A stretch of DNA of 64,000 nucleotides, from contig BTPG01000005.1 of NCBI GenBank assembly GCA_036245525.1, positions 211,211,416 to 211,275,415 of the forward strand, in the 5' to 3' direction. The DNA is from Semisulcospira habei. Lineage: Eukaryota > Mollusca > Gastropoda > Semisulcospiridae. A program made the translations under genes and the position numbers. The notes under the pieces were generated by a model, which was not told where the DNA came from, did not search any database, and saw nothing but the letters and a program-made list of their open reading frames with translations. Of this stretch, positions 50,481 to 61,147 are shown piece by piece (the stretch's first letter is position 1; the number at the start of each line of letters is the position of its first letter).

Positions 50481-51169
50481 CGTTAAATGACCCAAGATTG
50501 TGGCCGGGAAAGGGTTACACTTACGTAATCGCTTGAGGCAAAGTTGGAACAGCGTAAGCAGATAGCACGATAGACAACTTCATTTCTTGTTCTGCTCAAT
50601 AGTGGTTACTTCCCCTTCCTTGAAAATAACAGAGATTTTCGGCGTTAGTCACTTTTCACATTTCCTGTTTACAGTCTTGTCTAAAACAGATCGAAGGGTT
50701 GGTATATCTCTTTAACATTCAGTGCCATCGGGAGTTAAACCAACCATAAGATACTAACCCAAGGATAGTGCTTGATTTGTTTGGTGCCTCTCCAGGCCTC
50801 AAGCTCAATCAGCCAGTACTAATAATAATATCCTTGAACTATCACAATGGGTCTTACATGACTGTGTACACGGCGGACACGCAAACATGTTATGATATCA
50901 ACTCTTTAAATGGCAGCGAATATGAAGTACAGCGACGAAGGTTTTGGCATGCTGTACTTCCTTGAATTTGATTTTGATCAGCTTGTACCAACTCAGTGAT
51001 GCTTCCCTTGATGGTCAATACTTTTAGGAGCCGATTGTAAATGGATTCGAAAATATCCCAAAGAATTCTACAGGGATATTTTAATGAGTGTGAAATCCTC
51101 GCTGAAAGTATGCGTTGGGAGTGAGCAATCATTTGTCATCTTGTCTGTGAACACAAGCCACACAAGCCA
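50481..51169. other. No gene; decayed family 1 hairpin at 50715-50850
   Basis: TTAACATTCAGTGCC at 50713 and hairpin-like AGGATAGTGCTTGATTTG / CAATCAGCCAGTACT fragments are consistent with an old family 1 copy. Nothing else was recognised. Confidence 0.4.
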
Positions 51170-51232
51170 AAAGGTCATCGGGCCGACGCCGTGCGCGGGC
51201 CAACGGGGGCTGGCGTCTGCCCGATGACCTTT
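51170..51232. repeat. Isolated GC-rich hairpin
   Basis: Arms AAAGGTCATCGGGCCGACGC (51170) and its inverted copy ending at 51232 differ at one position; 21-bp loop. No relation to the other hairpin families is visible. Confidence 0.8.
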
Positions 51233-51832
51233 GCGTATCGGGGAACTACGTATTTTGAATGTGACGACAAAGTACTGCGTCGAGTCTTTCCAAGCCATCT
51301 GCTTTTAGTCATAAACTCGACCCGGTAATAACTCACGACAAACATATCCCGGCCCTCAATCAAGGGAGATGATCAGCATCCACAGCTATCTCCCCTTGGG
51401 CACAGGGTGAGGTGAATGGGACTTGGTAATTCCACATAAACGTCCACACTAATAACTAGAGGTACGACTCGCATGGAGTGGTGTGGTGGGGAGGGTGGGG
51501 GTGTGGGATGGGAGGGGTGGAGGTGAGGGGGGCTCATGCTGAGATGTACTTCTGATTAGAGAGACTGATCCCAAATACTGGGCCGTGTAAACTGTTCAAA
51601 TTCGTCTTCAAAAGCAGACAGTCGCAGGACGCCTACAGCGCAATAAGCAAACCAATAATTCACGTAGCTATGCCACTCCCCAAAATTAGTTCCTACATTG
51701 CCCGTAGCTGGTCAAACAGCGAGGTGGATTCTGTCGTCAGTCATTGCCCCACCTCATTCTCCATCCTCCAACCCAAGTCACCATGAACCGGCATCACTGC
51801 TGGAAAAGAAACGACCAACTCAAATACGCGAA
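51233..51832. other. No gene seen
   Basis: GT-rich tract at 51476-51535. No domain-bearing frame. Confidence 0.5.
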
Positions 51833-51905
51833 GAGGCATAAATCCTCATGAGCCCCCGCAGTTGCGGAGGCTCATAAGGATCTATGCCTCTTGTGGCCTC
51901 TTGTA
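51833..51905. mobile_element. Family 2 hairpin core
   Basis: Arms AGAGGCATAAATCCTCATGA and TCATAAGGATCTATGCCTCT around GCCCCCGCAGTTGCGGAGGC. Confidence 0.8.
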
Positions 51906-52049
51906 TGCATGCACAACGCGGTTAACTGAATTTGATGCAAGTTGTTAAACCTGCCCAGTGGCAGCTGATGCATATTGCTTTTCTGTATTCTTTGTTAATC
52001 CAACACCACAGTGCCCTGGCTTTCCCTGGAACATGGATTCAAAGAGGTG

Positions 52050-52127
52050 TCAACAAGAGGCATAGATCCTCATGAGCCCCCGCGACTTCGGGGGCTAATG
52101 AGGATATATACCTCTTGAAGCTGGGTG
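52050..52127. mobile_element. Family 2 hairpin core
   Basis: Arms CAAGAGGCATAGATCCTCAT and ATGAGGATATATACCTCTTG. Confidence 0.8.
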
Positions 52128-52724
52128 GTGTACAGATTTCTCGGCCCTGACCAGCTTAAAAGGGACCGTTTCCAACTTTAAAAAAATTAAACTTCAATCG
52201 TACATCAACTTTTGGGGTCATATTACTGGTCACATCGTTGTTTTTCGGTTTCTAGACATTCATTTTTTTTTAAAAAGGCACTCGTACTTTTTATCTTGTT
52301 TTCGGCATTTTTTCCCCCCGTCTTGTTTGATTTTTCTCGCGTGCAGGTCAACTGTAATAAACGTAATGCTTTGTTTTCAACTCAGACTTTAAAGTGTGTC
52401 CCCCAGAATTCGAACATGAGTTTGCCTTACACACTTACAGTCACCTTTTTACACCTTCAACTTTCCCCGGCGAGCGAAATACTGGAACCGACGTAGAGCG
52501 TTAGTTGACCTGCAAGTAGCCACCAGCAGGCCAGCTTAGTCCAGTCTCAGCCTTAGAAAGTATCGCTTTTATTGCCAACTTCGGCAGATACGATATTTTA
52601 TATACACACACAAAAAGCCACGTCATTCAAGAGACTACGTAGTATCCTGCTCTCACGGTTGGTCAGTTTCGGTGATGTCCACTAAGCAGATGATTTAACT
52701 GCCGAAGAAAGGTGACCAGGGTCC
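52128..52724. other. No gene seen
   Basis: The 94-codon frame at 52212-52496 has no recognised domain. Confidence 0.5.
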
Positions 52725-52800
52725 CACTGCAAGAGACATAGATCCTCATCAGTTGCGGGGGCTGATGAGGATCTATGCCTCTTGCTGACACCACTTTGTA
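52725..52800. mobile_element. Family 2 hairpin core
   Basis: Arms GCAAGAGACATAGATCCTCA and GAGGATCTATGCCTCTTGC. Followed by ATCCATGTTCCGTGTCCAG, also found after the 4789 copy, which is part of the family's outer arm. Confidence 0.8.
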
Positions 52801-53093
52801 TCCATGTTCCGTGTCCAGTCCTATGACGCTGAATGAAGAAAGATTTCAGAAATACAAATCTGCGACCGTTGACAATAAAGGGGTTACGAGAGTGACACTG
52901 TATGCGCGGGGCAGTGATCTTGCAACTCACGGCTGGAAGTCGTACGGTCCCAAATCACAGACCAGCACATGACTGTTGCAGCAAAGTAAACGTTGCCAGA
53001 GTGGATTTCTTCGTGTGTTTGTATTTGGAAAATAATGCAAATCTTTTGTCGGCATCAGAAAACAATTAAATAAAAATAGTAAAACTTTTGCCG
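52801..53093. other. No gene seen
   Basis: Contains AAATCACAGACCAGCAC at about 52954-52970, a motif shared with the 14128-14600 repeat. Confidence 0.45.
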
Positions 53094-53164
53094 CTAGGGT
53101 TTTATGTGAAAGAAAAACAGAAGATAGTGGTAGAAAACCCTTTAAAATAGAAATAAATAACGAC

Positions 53165-53190
53165 GTTTCGGATCAAAGATCCTTCTTCAG
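53165..53190 (-). ncRNA. Hammerhead-ribozyme-like core, left terminal repeat
   Basis: Minus strand: CTGAAGA (53190-53184), then stem II GGATC / GATCC with loop TTT, then GAAAC (53169-53165) followed by GTC. This is the CUGANGA ... GAAA ... UH arrangement of the minimal type I hammerheads described in Penelope-like elements. ACGU after GAA could give the very short stem III used by dimeric forms. Activity is inferred only. Confidence 0.6.
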
Positions 53191-53200
53191 GTGACTAGTT

Positions 53201-54688
53201 CTTTAGTTCATCGACTCCATCCTCCAGCCATTGGTCCGTGATCTTCCCACATATGTAAAAGATACTAACCACGCCCTTCACCTTTTGGATCGCTTCACCT
53301 TCCCTGACGCAGCAACACACAAGATTTTATTCACTATGGATATAGAGGCTCTTTACACCAACATCCCCAATGAAGACGGCCTAATAGCATTGAAACATTT
53401 CATCTGCAAACATCATCTGAAGATCGACACCACAACCATCCTCCGCTTAGCCGAACTGGTGCTGTCCATGAACTCTTTTCAATTTATGGGTCAGCACTAC
53501 AAACAGAAAAAAAGGAGTCGCCATGGGCACTAAAATGGGGCCCTCCTATGCCTGTCTGTTTGTGGGCTACGTGGAGGAGAAGATTTTTACTCAATACACT
53601 GGACCTCTGCCAGATCTCTTCAAGCGCTACATCGACGACTTCTTGGGCGTCACCTCAAGAAGCATGACTGACACACTTCAATTCATCAATTTCATCTCAT
53701 CGTTTCATCCGTCTCTCCGATTCACGCATGAGATTTCCGAGGAATCTATGCCCTTCCTCGACATCCGAATATCCACCAAAGCCGACTCTGACAAACTCCA
53801 TATTACCGTCCATTACAAGCCGACCGACGCCTACACTTACCTGCAGTTTTCATCAAGCCATCCTGCCGCCACCAAAAACGGTATCCCATTCTCCCAATTT
53901 CTGCGACTCCGTCGGATCTGCAGCAGCGACGACGACTTCACCAACCAGACCCAAACCATGGCCACTTTCTTCTCACACCAGGGATACCCCCAAGACATCG
54001 TCAACACCGCTCGTTCTAAAGCTGAAGCCACAAGCAGAAGTGAAGCTTTGAGGAGAAAACTCATAGTGCTGCAGAGGACCGGCCGGTCCTGTGTATCACG
54101 TATCATCCTCACAACATCCCCATCAAAAACATTCTCCTCAGGAACTTCCACATCATTCAGAATGACACAGTATTGAAAGACATATTTACTGAGCCTCCGC
54201 TGGTCGCTTACAAACGTGACACTAACCTACGCGATCATCTTGTTCACAGTTCACTTCGCGCATCTAACACCTTACAACCTGGCACACACTCTTGTCAGCA
54301 ACCACACTGCAAAGCATGTCCGTACATCAACACATCCCCCGTCATCACCGGACCCCTGTCATCTTTTCATGTCCACCGATCATTCACATGCCAGTCATCG
54401 GATATTGTCTATGTCATCGCATGTTCTCACTGCCCAATGATGTTGTATGTGGGGGAGACATACCGTACACTCCCTGAACGCTGCGAGGAGCATGTTCGTT
54501 CGATCCGCCTCGGATACAACAACCAGGTTGGACGTCATTTCAACGAACCTCCTTATAGCCTCACACATTTCAGCATACGCATCCTTTGGCAAAATACATC
54601 CCACTTCATCCGCCGCAAAATGACAGAATCCTTTTTCGCGGACAGGCTTGGCACTTACCATCCGCGCGGCTTGAACATTCGCCCCTAG
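53201..54688 (+). pseudogene. Penelope-like reverse transcriptase / GIY-YIG endonuclease, two frameshifts
   Basis: Copies element RNA and nicks DNA in an intact element. RT: LFTMDIEALYTNIPNEDGL (from 53231), then MGTKMGPSYACLFVGYVEEK with the catalytic box RYIDDFLG (53523-54085), MPFLDIRI and HYKPTDAYTYL. The C-terminal domain (to 54688) has SDIVYVIACSHCPMMLYVGE, where YVGET aligns with the second half of GIY-YIG, and ERCEEHVRSIRLG. Breaks: a shift at the A7 run 53508-53514 and another around 54080-54090. The RT N-terminus is absent; coding sense starts at the edge of the left terminal repeat. Confidence 0.88.
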
Positions 54689-54759
54689 GGATGTATGCTC
54701 GGCCTGATGGGTAGCTGGTGCCAGACTTGACCTCACTGTTGATACTGGATGCTACCTTT

Positions 54760-54761
<2 letters not shown>

Positions 54762-54848
<87 letters not shown>
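54762..54848. repeat. (TG)n microsatellite
   Basis: Pure TG run inside the Penelope 3' UTR, followed by short CATGTG motifs. Confidence 0.95.
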
Positions 54849-54849
<1 letters not shown>

Positions 54850-55085
54850 ATGTGCATGTGCGTGAGCTGCAGCAGGCACGAGTGAATGCAAATGTATGCA
54901 GTGACGTGTATGTATATAGACGTAAGTTTTGTGCTACGTGTTTTGTGCATGTGTATTTACGTCATTATGTGTGTGTTTTTTTGTTTATTATTTTTTTTTT
55001 ACGTCATTCTAAATTCTCTCTATACAGGATGACGTCTTTTCTTTCTGTCGTGTTCTTTTCTGTTCTACGTTTGTTTCCATGCCAC

Positions 55086-55114
55086 CTGAAGAAGTCTCTT
55101 TGATCCGAAACGTC
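55086..55114 (+). ncRNA. Hammerhead-ribozyme-like core, right terminal repeat
   Basis: Plus strand: CTGAAGA (55086-55092), stem II region AGTCTCTTTGATCC, GAAAC (55107-55111), GTC (55112-55114). Core bases are intact, but stem II is weaker than in the left copy because GGATC has become GTCTC. It lies in the sense of the coding region. Confidence 0.6.
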
Positions 55115-55305
55115 GTTATTTGTTTCTATTTTAAAGGGTTTTCTACCACTATCTTCTGTTTTTCTTTCAATTAAATTAAAAAAAAAAAAATTGAAGAGTC
55201 GTTTCACTCCAACAGGAAGTCTATTTAAAAATGATCACCGATTTTGAAGATCTGTTAGTATATAAACGTATCCAGAAAAAATAAAGAACTCCTTCTAACA
55301 CATAT

Positions 55306-55519
55306 TTAACTCATTCAGCCCGACGCACGTATTTAGCAAATTTCGGAGTCGTCATCTAACGACTATGCACCATTTGCGGGAGATGGATCGATCATGATAA
55401 TTCAATGGCAGTGCCAGATTAGCTTGGCGCCGATAGGCGCCAAGCTAATCTGGCACTACCCTTGAATTATCATAGTCGACCCATCTCCTGCTGTAGGGCG
55501 TCTGGGCTGAATGGGTTAA
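55306..55519. mobile_element. TTAA-bounded MITE, family 1 flavour A
   Basis: TTAACTCATTCAGCCCGACG at the left and GGGCTGAATGGGTTAA at the right. Arms AGTGCCAGATTAGCTTGGCG and the inverted copy are perfect. One of the best-preserved flavour A copies. Confidence 0.92.
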
Positions 55520-55591
55520 AAGATCCCGTGCGGTGTTTGCGTGACTGTCTGCAGTTCTTGTCTGTAGAAAAGGCCTTCCGTTAAAAGTTTT

Positions 55592-56067
55592 AAAAAGAAT
55601 GTAATACCTTTCTGCTTGCTAAAATCAGACGGGAATTGTTCTACCAGACAAAATTGTAAAAAAAAAAATAAAAAAAAAAAAAAGCAAAATTTAATTTTAA
55701 AAAATTGTACTTATTATTAGGTTATAAATTTAACCCTTTGCGTGTCGGAATCGGTTTTAGTCGCGATGAGTCCTACAGGATGTCAGGGTGTTGTCATTCC
55801 TACAGGAATCATCGCTACTAAAAAGAATGTAATACCTTTCTGCTTGCTAAAATGAGACGGGAATTGTTCTACCAGACAAATTGTAAAAAAACACACCAAA
55901 AAACAACATTTAATTTTAAAAAATCTTATTTATTATTAGATTATAAATTTAACCCTTTGCGTGTCGGAATCGGTTTTAGTCGCGATGAGTCCTACATGAT
56001 GTCAGGTTGTTGTTATTCCTACAGGAATCATCGCTACTAGAACCCCTACCGACACGCAAACGGTTAA
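55592..56067. repeat. 228-bp tandem duplication carrying a family 3 MITE
   Basis: AAAAAGAATGTAATACCTTT starts at 55592 and again at 55820. Each unit ends within a family 3 MITE (TTAACCCTTTGCGTGTCGG). The first MITE copy is cut off after ATCATCGCTACTA; the second is complete to CCGACACGCAAACGGTTAA (56067). Confidence 0.85.
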
Positions 56068-57031
56068 CGTCCCTTGCTTGTTTGCTTTGAGGACGTGTCA
56101 CCGACAGAATGATGATGAATCAGGCTTAAGGTTGTAGGACACACCTCTTTCGCGCATCTTTTCTGCGCATTTAGATACCGCTATCTTGCGTCTGCCGTGA
56201 CCTGAGACTAGAGGTCACCGAAAAAAACCGCCGTACGGCAAGTCGTATTGCAAACAAGCTCAATTTATCGATAATTGACAAAAGATATATACTGTCTGAA
56301 ATAGGTGTGTAAGCTGACTGTTTCTATGCATAAAATGTTGTGTTTCCTCAGAAATAAGATACCTTTGCATAAGTTGCGACAAGTCATCGAGCGTCAGTAG
56401 TAACGCATAACCATTTCTCAGAAGAAGAAAAAAAAAATGAACGGGCCAACCGAACGAGAAGCAATATACGTGGCAGCCAGAAACACAACAAAATCTCTTC
56501 AGACATCAGCAAGGAAAAGGTAAACTAAAGTAGAAAAAGAGGTTGGTGGTGTTTGCTAAGTGACTAGAACACGAGTTACTAGTAATGACAGAAAAATGTC
56601 GTACGTAAGTGGCATATCTGACTGGTTTTCCAACTCTAAAAAAAAAAACGTTTTATGCACCGCCGTGAGATGTCACCTGCATGGCGTAAAACCCCAATAG
56701 CTAATTGTCCTTTTATGCATGGAAATTTACAGCCTACCTGCAATGAAGAAGACTACATTTTATTGTGGGTTGACAGGGGCATGCATTCCATGTATGTCAG
56801 TCACCACCTAGAAGTAGAACATTTCCATACATTCTCAGAGAGCCTTTACTAACACGGTGGAAGGAATGTAGTCCACATTGTAGTGATATTAAACCAGTGC
56901 CAGTGCTTATTATTTAGGAAAACGTACTGTGTGTAGTAAAAAGTCCTGCTAAGGGAGAATTTTGCATTACTAACTCAGTAACTGCTTTCAGTACTTAGTA
57001 ACTTAGTTTTCTCATCCATTCTCTGTCTTAT
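56068..57031. other. No gene seen
   Basis: The 65-codon frame at 56655-56852 has no recognised domain. Confidence 0.5.
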
Positions 57032-57190
57032 GAAGGCTATATTACAGATTAGGAGATAGGTCCAGCATTTTTTTAGTTCAAGGATGGTGCCAGAATAGCT
57101 TGGAGGATGAGACGCCAATCTATTCTGGCACCACCCTTGAACTATCATAGTCACATTTATTTCAAGCAGTGGGTGTATCAGGATTAAAAG
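57032..57190. mobile_element. Family 1-related hairpin (third copy of 3535)
   Basis: Begins TGAAGGCTATATTACAGATT as at 3541. Arms TGGTGCCAGAATAGCTTGG and CAATCTATTCTGGCACCACC. Ends GTGTATCAGGAT. Confidence 0.75.
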
Positions 57191-57544
57191 GGTTACCTAG
57201 TAAAACGCTACTTTGAATGAAACCCTAATATTTGTTGACTACCATTTTGGATGACCGTAGAATGTGTGAAAAATACAACTTTGACTAGTACAAAAGCAAG
57301 CCTTTATGTTGAGACTCGTGACACTTATTTCAGCTACCTTTTGAAAAGGTCACACAGGTTGTGAATCAGTTATGCGCATGAGGCGTACAGACGTGACTTT
57401 GCCATTGTTGTTTGTTCTTTGCGGTTTACACAGTTTTTGTCGCATTTATTTTGAAAGTAATAATCTGCCCCTGCATTTAGTTCACGCAAAGTGAAATTGT
57501 CATGCTGCCGAACAACACAGTAATAATCATGTATTTCATTTCAG

Positions 57545-57708
57545 GCTAATACTGCTGTTGACCTCTCGCTGTGGAGTCTCAGTACTTTCACCCAGAGTAC
57601 ATACTTGCAAACAAGCGCAGAAGTATGACGTCTACACCAACTGACCAAGGTCACACTCACAGCTCAAGTGAAGTGAGGGAAGGTGACACTTATTCTCCTG
57701 GACTCAAG
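57545..57708 (+). CDS. Exon-like segment A of an unidentified gene (low confidence)
   Basis: Preceded by CATTTCAG and followed by GTAAGT, as expected for an internal exon of 164 bp. Only one frame is open in its 3' part: SQYFHPEYILANKRRSMTST, then EVREGDTYSPGLK at the donor. That frame has stops in the first ~20 bp, so the acceptor or frame may be wrong. Segment B at 58450 shares its start (TGCTGTTGAC), middle (CAAACAAGC.CAGAAGTATGAC) and end. The protein is not recognised. Confidence 0.3.
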
Positions 57709-58449
57709 GTAAGTCATACCAGTAGATCTGTGATGAGAATCAGGTGCAGAACACAACACAACTATGGTGTGAATGAACACATCATACTGTAATGCCTTCT
57801 TTCATTGGCTCATGTGCGAAGCAAGTGTAAGGCTATGTTCTGGGCCATTGGTCGTCCATGGTAAACTTTAATGTTGGCATTTTCTCGGAGACCATTCAAA
57901 CCACAGTCTTCAAACGTAGCTGAAGGATACTTTGTGGCAAGACCTTTCTTACTCTTAGCCTACCAGTTTGCGTTCAGGCCAAGGGTCTTGAGAAATCAAG
58001 AAATAGGTTTAAAAAAAAATAGCCATATTTTGACAAAAGATATTTTTTCTCCAATACTATTCACAACTGTACATAAGCCAGCCCTTTACTTATGCTTAGA
58101 CTCATGGCACTTAAATTTCAGTCACCTTTTGGAAAGGTCACACAGTTCAGATTAAGAAAATGATCAGTTTTAAATGCACACGAGCGATCCAGGCTTCACC
58201 ATTCTTGTTTGTGGTGTTCACAGATTATTTCACATTAGTTTGAAGGTAGTAATGTGTAAACTAAATGTAGGGACAAATTGGGTGGGTGGGTGGGGGGGGG
58301 GGACTCCCCCCACTGGCCCCGAATTGTTCATAATGCTATAACAAAGTCCCTGTTTGTGGAGTTTGGAACCGACCCACCCTGAAATAAGATCAGAAGTGAA
58401 ATTGCCATGCTGCCGAATAACACGATAATAAACATGTATTTCATTTCAG

Positions 58450-58662
58450 GTCAGTGCTGCTGTTGACGTCTCACTACAGAGTCACGCCCAGAGGGTATAC
58501 TTGCAAACAAGCACAGAAGTATGACGCCTACACCAAGAAGAGGCAAGAGCTAGTCAGGTCATGTTTGCTCAAAGGAGAAGGCCACAGCTAAAAGCAGGCA
58601 ATTTCAGTTCCAGCGGATCAACTAAAGTGAGTGAAGGCGACACTTATTGTCCTGGACTCGAG
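58450..58662 (+). CDS. Exon-like segment B, duplicate of segment A (low confidence)
   Basis: Bounded by ATTTCAG and GTAAAG, 213 bp. The 3' part in the same phase as segment A reads VSEGDTYCPGLE, against VREGDTYSPGLK there. The first part has a stop (TGA at about 58520) in that phase. An extra ~50 bp block (GCAAGAGCTAGTCAGGTCAT onward) is absent from A. Conservation of the peptide next to the donor suggests coding history, but neither copy is clean. Confidence 0.3.
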
Positions 58663-59789
58663 GTAAAGCATACCGATTGATTTGTGAATAGAATCAGGTT
58701 CATAACAAAACACAACTGGTTGAAACACATCATACTGTAATGCTTTCTTTCATTTTGAAGATGGTGTAGTAGTAGTACCAGCATTCTCAACAACACCGAA
58801 TGCTAAAATCACTTGCTGTCAACAAGTGGCACCATATTGCATTTGATTTGAAAACTAGAGGGTTGGGCAAGTCTCCAAATACTGTCGTTTTCTTTAATAA
58901 GCACTTAGTGCATACAAAAGGACTAGAAAAATCTGAATACTACCCATTTGGTCCAGTGTGTGCTGTTGCCAAACAGCAATGCATTGTGTCCTGTTTGAAA
59001 CAATTTCTGCAAGTTACACTTTGAATATTGATGCTGATTCTAGATATATGTATACACCCTTTGTGGTCATTTCAAGCTCAATGGCGTCTAATTTTTGGCG
59101 CTCGTGTGATAGCAAAAGTAAGTGTTTGTAATGGGTCGTCCGTCAACTGTCTGTTACCTGTGGGCAACTTTAACATTGGCATTTCCTCGAAGACTATGCA
59201 AGCCTCAGACTTCAAACTTGGCACAAGAGTACTTTGTGGTAAAATAATTCTAAACATACCAATTTCTGTGACCTTTCAAAGGTCATCTCAAGTAGTATTT
59301 TCAACTTCAAACTCAAACTTGCTATGGAGATACCACATGATAAGGGTGACAAAAGTTAGTTTCGGGTAGAGTTGTAGTTTTTATCAATGTTTTTGCAAAC
59401 TTTTCAATAAAATTTGGCATGATGATAACACTTTTCTGTGCTACTAATGTAATCAGCCCCTCACAGAGGTCAAGGGTCACAGAGGGTTGACAAATGTGTG
59501 AAAAATGAAGGGATTTGGAAACATACTCAGGTTTCACTGGTACAAAATCCAGCCCTATACTTATGTTTAGACATTTTCAGAGACCTGTTGGAGAAGTCAA
59601 GCCAAGGTAAAAAAGGACAGACATATTATGTGGATTGGTCATACACGTGAACCATAAGGACATTGCCTTTCTTGTTCATGTTCTGACTACTGTCATATTA
59701 TGCATGTATGTACTTTGTATAAATACTTGCAAAATGCATGCAATATGTGCATGTCAGAACTTTTTTTGATACAAAATTATCTTTTGCAG

Positions 59790-59912
59790 GTTGCGAAAGA
59801 TGAGGGAAGAAGAGTTCAGCGGGTACATCTCTCCGCGATGGCCAACCGACGAGAAGGCAAAGGAAGTGAACTGATTGTCCTGTGTAGGAGGGCAGACGTC
59901 CTGTTATTTTGA
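59790..59912 (+). CDS. Possible terminal exon after segments A and B (low confidence)
   Basis: A TTTTGCAG acceptor precedes a segment readable in two frames. Phase 0 from segment B gives VAKDEGRRVQRVHLSAMANR and ends LF at 59912. The +1 phase gives LRKMREEEFSGYISPRWPTD and stops after VN. I cannot decide between them. Just downstream, QAGHNVKVLDSHIIRNAAKA and LGEGKAGFRPGYSTADTTA are open in another frame (59930-60080), and the second resembles a reverse-transcriptase segment, so this may be LINE debris. Confidence 0.25.
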   Translation, partial: VAKDEGRRVQRVHLSAMANRREGKGSELIVLCRRADVLLF

Positions 59913-60383
59913 TGTCCATCCACCAGGCTGGCCACAATGTCAAGGTTTTGGACAGTCACATCATTCGCAATGCAGCAAAAGCCTGTGCCTTACTGCCTGA
60001 GCTGATGCATAGCCATATATTAGGAGAAGGGAAAGCAGGCTTTAGGCCTGGCTATTCAACTGCAGACACAACAGCAGTGGGGCAGTGACAACAAAGTGAC
60101 AATGACAAAACTCGAGAAAATAGAAATAAAGAGGGAGTGTTTCCATAAGCCTGACATAGAAGCAGCGGGGCGACAAAATTGTAACGTGCAGTCGAGCAGT
60201 TCAGGGGCTATTGTACAGTGATGGGGGTGTGCTTTGTGTGTTTTCATATAACAAAGCGATTTGACACCCATGTTGTAATTTGTAGTGCAGTAAAAAGGTG
60301 AAAAATATCTGTATTTTGACCAAAAAGATGTTTTCTCAAGTATACACAACTTCAAACCCAGCCTTGGTACAAGGTGGTAAGAA

Positions 60384-60417
60384 CTTTTCATGCATACTAA
60401 TTTCGTATGCATGAAAG
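60384..60417. repeat. Short hairpin
   Basis: CTTTTCATGCATAC / GTATGCATGAAAGG around a 6-7-bp loop. Confidence 0.7.
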
Positions 60418-60560
60418 GTCAGAAAGGTCAAGGGTCACAAGAAATCGGGAAATAGGTACAAGATAGCCATAGCCCAAAGATGTTTTTTTTTCAAGTATTC
60501 CTAACTGTAACCCTAAACTTGGTAAAGAGATACCTGATGGTAAGACCTTCCTATGCATAT

Positions 60561-61147
60561 TTATTTGGATGACCCCCCCTCAGAAAAGTTACTTTTTGTC
60601 ACTCTCCTGTCATGTCGCGATTTGGAAATGCAGCTTAATATGTATTAGTTTTTGATTATCCCTTTACTGCCAATGTGTTCATTTTTCGAAGACATTTCAG
60701 CATATAAACAGGTCTTGTTTGTGACAAGTTCCGAAATACTGGCATACATCAATCATTCAAAATATGTACTCCACAGCTGACTCTTATGGGTTAGGAAACA
60801 GTGGTACAGATAGATTCTTTTGCAGCGTCGGTGTGAAACAAAGAGAAAACTTATCACTGCTCCGCTTTGCATGATTATAAATGATATACATTCTGAAAAT
60901 GGTCATTGGCCTCAGAGTATAACACCCATGGGTCTTTTGAAGAGGGGGTGTGCCAAAATATAGAAATGCAGCCCGGGGGAGGGGGGGGGGGTAGGTATGT
61001 AGTATATATATACATATATGTCATTAAACCCTCTGCTCAAAATATACCAAATGTGGACTTGCGCAATGAAAATCGCAATACTTTTAAAGAGTGAGTTGAC
61101 CATGTAGTTCTTGCATTACCCTCCATCTGTCACAGCAGATTTCAGTG
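60561..61147. other. No gene seen
   Basis: G tract near 60974-60991 and TATATA near 61003-61018. No domain found. Confidence 0.5.

Larger units (their letters stand above)
53094..55180 (+). mobile_element. Penelope-like retroelement with inverted terminal repeats
   Basis: The left terminal repeat (about 53110-53200) and the right one (about 55080-55170) are inverted copies of ~90 bp sharing AAACAGAAGATAGTGGTAGA, ACCCTTTAAAATAGAAA and AACGACGTTTCGGATCAAAG. Between them lie a reverse transcriptase and a GIY-YIG-type endonuclease (53201-54688) and a TG array. The N-terminal part of the RT is missing. Each terminal repeat holds a hammerhead-like core. Confidence 0.88.
57210..60560 (+). repeat. 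Locally repeated region with several diverged copies
   Basis: Blocks such as TTTTGACAAAAGATA, the CAGCCCT..ACTTATG..TTAGAC block, a TTTGGAAAGGTCACACAG-like block and ATGTATTTCATTTCAG recur around 57290-57545, 58020-58450, 59520-59590 and 60280-60500. The first two copies are the most alike and each is followed by an exon-like segment. Confidence 0.6.
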
